This document shows, one piece after another, positions 5,710 to 7,622 of a stretch of 7,622 bases of DNA. A program made the translations under genes and the position numbers. The number at the start of each line of letters is the position of its first letter. The stretch's first letter is position 1. The notes beneath the pieces were generated by a model. That model worked only from the letters and a program-made list of their open reading frames with translations, did not search any database and had not been told where the DNA came from. This stretch comes from an uncultured Microcaldota archaeon (GTDB lineage Archaea > Micrarchaeota > Micrarchaeia > Anstonellales > Anstonellaceae), in the NCBI GenBank assembly GCA_903923795.1, contig CAIXYX010000109.1, forward strand, positions 1 to 7,622, read 5' to 3'.

Positions 5710-6277
5710 ATCGGACGATGCGCCCGGTGACGCACCACGCCAGAAATTCGTACCATTTCATTCCCATCAGACCGGCAGCTATGCCTGCGAAATCGAATAT
5801 CGGATTCGGCACGGCCGAGAGAAGAAATACGCCCGGGCCGGCCCACTTGACGAGTATGCTATTCTGCAATTTCATCAGCCATCTCATCGTCTTGTCTTTT
5901 GTGGTCATCAGATGCTGCGAACCACGGCCGACGATATAGCCGCTCAATTCACCAAGGCCCGAGCCGATGCCTGCCGCGATGCCCAAGGCCAAGGGGTTGA
6001 GCATCTGGTTCCGCGCCATGCCGACTATGAAAAGCTGCAGAGGGCCCGCCGGGATTATCACCGTGACAGATGCCAAAAACGCGAGGATGAACGCACCGGG
6101 GTATGACCACATCTCCAGTGGTTTGAGGAGGGGGGCGGAGAGGAAGATGAGGACTGTGAGGAAAACCATCGCGCCTATCTCGAAAAGCCCGATGCGAAAC
6201 TCGCCGGCATTGCCGGGGCCGGAAATCTTTTTAGCCGCATGTTTTTTTCCGGTCGTTCCGGTCATTTTTTCCGCCAT
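5663..6277 (-). CDS. VTT/DedA-type (SNARE-associated) membrane protein
   Basis: This 204-residue integral membrane protein belongs to the VTT-domain superfamily (DedA, TVP38/TMEM64, VMP1), whose characterised members act in lipid scrambling or flipping and in membrane homeostasis. A basic cytoplasmic N-terminus (1-30) precedes a transmembrane helix at about 34-51. A probable re-entrant hairpin follows at 62-88 around the PAGP turn (76-79), then hydrophobic segments at 95-117, 147-170 and 178-199. Family motifs are visible: the glycine-rich helix ending in YIVGR (114-118), then PNPIFDFAG (157-165) followed by a glycine and the MxxxxF pattern. The start at 6277 is chosen because TTTAAAA lies 27 bases upstream, predicting a leaderless mRNA. 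Upstream in-frame ATGs lie beyond that promoter. The gene converges on and overlaps the methyltransferase-like gene by 47 bases. The transported lipid or partner is unknown. Confidence 0.85.
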   Translation of the reverse strand: MAEKMTGTTGKKHAAKKISGPGNAGEFRIGLFEIGAMVFLTVLIFLSAPLLKPLEMWSYPGAFILAFLASVTVIIPAGPLQLFIVGMARNQMLNPLALGIAAGIGSGLGELSGYIVGRGSQHLMTTKDKTMRWLMKLQNSILVKWAGPGVFLLSAVPNPIFDFAGIAAGLMGMKWYEFLAWCVTGRIVRFILLAYVGHWSMALF

Positions 6278-6300
6278 AATGCTTATGGGGCTTGCACTCA

Positions 6301-6307
6301 TTTTAAA
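6301..6307. promoter_or_regulatory. Shared divergent TATA box (TTTTAAA)
   Basis: The palindromic core TTTAAA (6302-6307) lies between two diverging genes. On the minus strand it is TTTAAAA, 27 bases before the ATG of the VTT protein, so that mRNA should be leaderless. On the plus strand it predicts initiation near 6331 and a leader of about 9 nt before the ATG at 6340 of the HIT-family gene. One box may position TBP in either orientation. Confidence 0.55.
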
Positions 6308-6339
6308 GCATGGCTGCCCTATGCACGGCAGGCGATAAC

Positions 6340-7296
6340 ATGACCTCTGTTCCAATGGCCGAACCTGAAAGCAACGAATACAGGAGCGATTTTCTGGGCC
6401 GATGCGTGGTGCTCACCCCGCGCCGCTCATCACGCCCGCATGATTTTGTGCCCTGTGTGCCGGGCAAGACCAGCCTGCCGGCGCAATGTTTCTTTTGCCC
6501 CGGCAACGAGAGCAAGACTCCGCCCGAGATAGAGAGAGTGAAAGCTCCGGGCACATCAGAGTGGCTCGCGCGCGTCTTTCCGAACAAATTCCCCGCTTTT
6601 GGCAAGTCTTTCAAATCAGCATACGGCACACACGAGGTCATCGTCGAAACGCCTGACCATTCCAAGACTCTTTCGCAGCTCGACGAGGCCGCGTTCGCAA
6701 GATATTTGGGCCTCGTGGCGCGGCGCTTGCGCGCGCATGCGCATGACAAGAAGATGAAATACACGTGCATTTTCAAGAACGAGTGGGCGGACGCAGGCGC
6801 GTCTTTGGAGCACACGCACACGCAACTGGTTGGCATGAATGTTGTGCCAGACATCATAAAGCAGGAGAAGCGCCTGTGCGCCTCATCATGCCCGTTCTGC
6901 CTCTTGGCTGTCGATGACAAATATTCCAAAATCATCGAGGACGGGCCGTTTTTGGCCATGGCCCCTTACGCCCCGCGATTCAACCACGAGGTGTGGATAG
7001 TGCCGCGCAGCCACACGGCGAGTATTGTCGACTTGGATGAAGCCTCGCTCTTGGCTCTTGCGCGCACCATGCGAACAGTCTTGCGCGCGCAGGACCAGTT
7101 GCTCGATTATCCAGCCTATAATATACTCTACCATCTCGCACCGCACCGCGAGAAGGAATTCCATTTCCACATCGAAATCTGCCCGCGCATGGCCAAATGG
7201 GCCGGCTTCGAATACGGGGCCGAAGTGGTGATGAATTCGGTCAAGCCAGAATGGACGGCGAGCGAGTACAAGGCGGAAATAGAGAAGTTGAAATGA
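6340..7296 (+). CDS. galT: Galactose-1-phosphate uridylyltransferase-like HIT protein
   Basis: This 318-residue protein has the two-repeat GalT layout of the HIT superfamily. GalT exchanges UMP between UDP-glucose and galactose-1-phosphate through a uridylyl-histidine (Leloir pathway). In the first half are C50-x2-C53, H98 in GTHEVIVETP, and the active-site motif H158-T-H160-T-Q162, preceded by GASL. H160 is the expected nucleophile. The second half has C184-PF-C187, H216 in NHEVWIVP, and H275-F-H277. HTHTQ replaces the usual HPHxQ. Length is close to that of bacterial and archaeal GalTs. The start at 6340 is chosen because the frame's earlier ATG (6310) lies almost in the TATA box; 6355 is also possible. 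No galK or galE is in the window, so a related nucleotidyltransferase with another sugar-phosphate or nucleotide is possible. Confidence 0.87.
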   Translation: MTSVPMAEPESNEYRSDFLGRCVVLTPRRSSRPHDFVPCVPGKTSLPAQCFFCPGNESKTPPEIERVKAPGTSEWLARVFPNKFPAFGKSFKSAYGTHEVIVETPDHSKTLSQLDEAAFARYLGLVARRLRAHAHDKKMKYTCIFKNEWADAGASLEHTHTQLVGMNVVPDIIKQEKRLCASSCPFCLLAVDDKYSKIIEDGPFLAMAPYAPRFNHEVWIVPRSHTASIVDLDEASLLALARTMRTVLRAQDQLLDYPAYNILYHLAPHREKEFHFHIEICPRMAKWAGFEYGAEVVMNSVKPEWTASEYKAEIEKLK

Positions 7297-7310
7297 GGAT
7301 TATGAGATAG

Positions 7311-7320
7311 TTTTATTAAT
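7311..7320 (+). promoter_or_regulatory. TATA-like box for the Tat-exported protein
   Basis: TTTTATTAAT lies 14 bases after the galT-like stop. TTTTATT is centred 28 bases before the ATG at 7342, matching the spacing seen before the other leaderless starts. The downstream gene is therefore probably transcribed on its own, not only by read-through from the HIT-family gene. Confidence 0.6.
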
Positions 7321-7341
7321 TGTGTTTACATTAGCCATTTC

Positions 7342-7622
7342 ATGCAGCCTATTTCTCGTCGCACGTTTATCCAATACGCCGCTGCCACAACTGCGCTGCT
7401 TGTCACCCAAAAGTTCAATCTGCTTGGCCAGAAAAACGAGACACTTGCAAAGCAAGCCTCGATGCAGGAGGCCACACGCAAAAAACTGAACGAATTCGTG
7501 AATTTCGCCAATTCCAGGCTGAAAGAATCGAATGCCGTCACAGTGTCCGCGCTCACGGCGTCTGAAACTGCCGTATTACAGATAGGCAGTATGGAGAAAA
7601 CACCCACCATTTACAATGAGAG
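7342..7622 (+). CDS. Tat-exported protein, N-terminal part (runs off the window)
   Basis: An open frame starts at ATG 7342 and stays open to the window edge, giving 93 complete codons. The N-terminus reads MQPISRRTFIQ: S5-R6-R7-T8-F9-I10 fits the twin-arginine consensus S-R-R-x-F-[L/I]. It is followed by a short, weakly hydrophobic core (about 12-22, YAAATTALLV), as in Tat signals. Export of a folded protein by TatABC is therefore predicted. No lipobox cysteine and no obvious signal-peptidase AxA site are visible. Residues about 31-65 are charged and helical, possibly coiled coil; the visible remainder is Thr/Ser/Ala-rich. I cannot name the mature domain, which lies outside the window. The minus-strand open frame over the same bases is a shadow. 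The upstream TATA-like box supports this start. Confidence 0.75.
   Translation, partial: MQPISRRTFIQYAAATTALLVTQKFNLLGQKNETLAKQASMQEATRKKLNEFVNFANSRLKESNAVTVSALTASETAVLQIGSMEKTPTIYNE

Noticed and set aside
5684..6106. 140-residue plus-strand frame opposite the VTT membrane protein
   Set aside because: The minus strand carries family motifs (YIVGR, PNPIFDFAG) and hydrophobic helices. The plus frame is hydrophilic and featureless.
6303..6959. 218-residue open frame on the minus strand opposite the galT-like gene
   Set aside because: The plus strand encodes a clear HIT-family protein with all metal and active-site motifs. The minus frame is Ser/Cys-rich without a domain and is a codon-usage shadow.
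7326..7610. 94-residue minus-strand frame at the right end
   Set aside because: It is the antisense of a plus-strand frame with a twin-arginine signal and a leaderless promoter; the plus reading is far better supported.

Overview
The window looks like a chromosomal segment of an archaeon. The evidence is a tRNA-Phe gene with a 37/38 intron that folds as a bulge-helix-bulge, a HerA-type HAS-barrel/FtsK-like ATPase, an AAA+ ATPase whose closest recognisable relative is archaeal LonB, and TATA-like boxes about 26-28 bases upstream of start codons with almost no 5' leader. Compact gene packing and several orphan genes would suit a DPANN-type lineage, but that placement is a guess. I see no phage, insertion sequence, CRISPR array or clear horizontal-transfer signature.

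Layout, left to right. Bases 1-47 hold nothing I can assign. An intron-containing tRNA-Phe(GAA) lies on the minus strand (48-155), followed upstream by an orphan helical protein, also on the minus strand (211-810). A divergent promoter region (811-896) separates this from a LonB-like AAA+ ATPase on the plus strand (897-2324). That ATPase has a zinc ribbon between Walker A and Walker B and lacks the Lon protease domain. The HerA-like DNA translocase (2410-4017, plus) has its own promoter inside the 85-base gap before it. It ends 4 bases into a second orphan gene on the minus strand (4014-4631). A divergent 85-base spacer leads to a compact class I methyltransferase-like protein (4717-5709, plus). 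Its 3' end overlaps by 47 bases a VTT/DedA-type membrane protein on the minus strand (5663-6277). A central TTTAAA element appears to serve both that gene and the diverging galactose-1-phosphate uridylyltransferase-like HIT protein (6340-7296, plus). The right edge carries the first 93 codons of a twin-arginine (Tat) exported protein (7342 to the window end).

The genes do not form one operon. Nearly every protein gene seems to have its own promoter, and strands alternate. HerA normally works with NurA and Mre11-Rad50 in end resection, but none of these partners is visible here. The items most worth a second look are the protease-less, zinc-ribbon LonB-like ATPase, the shared TTTTTATTCTT promoter element with leaderless starts, and the tRNA intron. 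I do not see convincing evidence of a complete new multi-gene system in the window.
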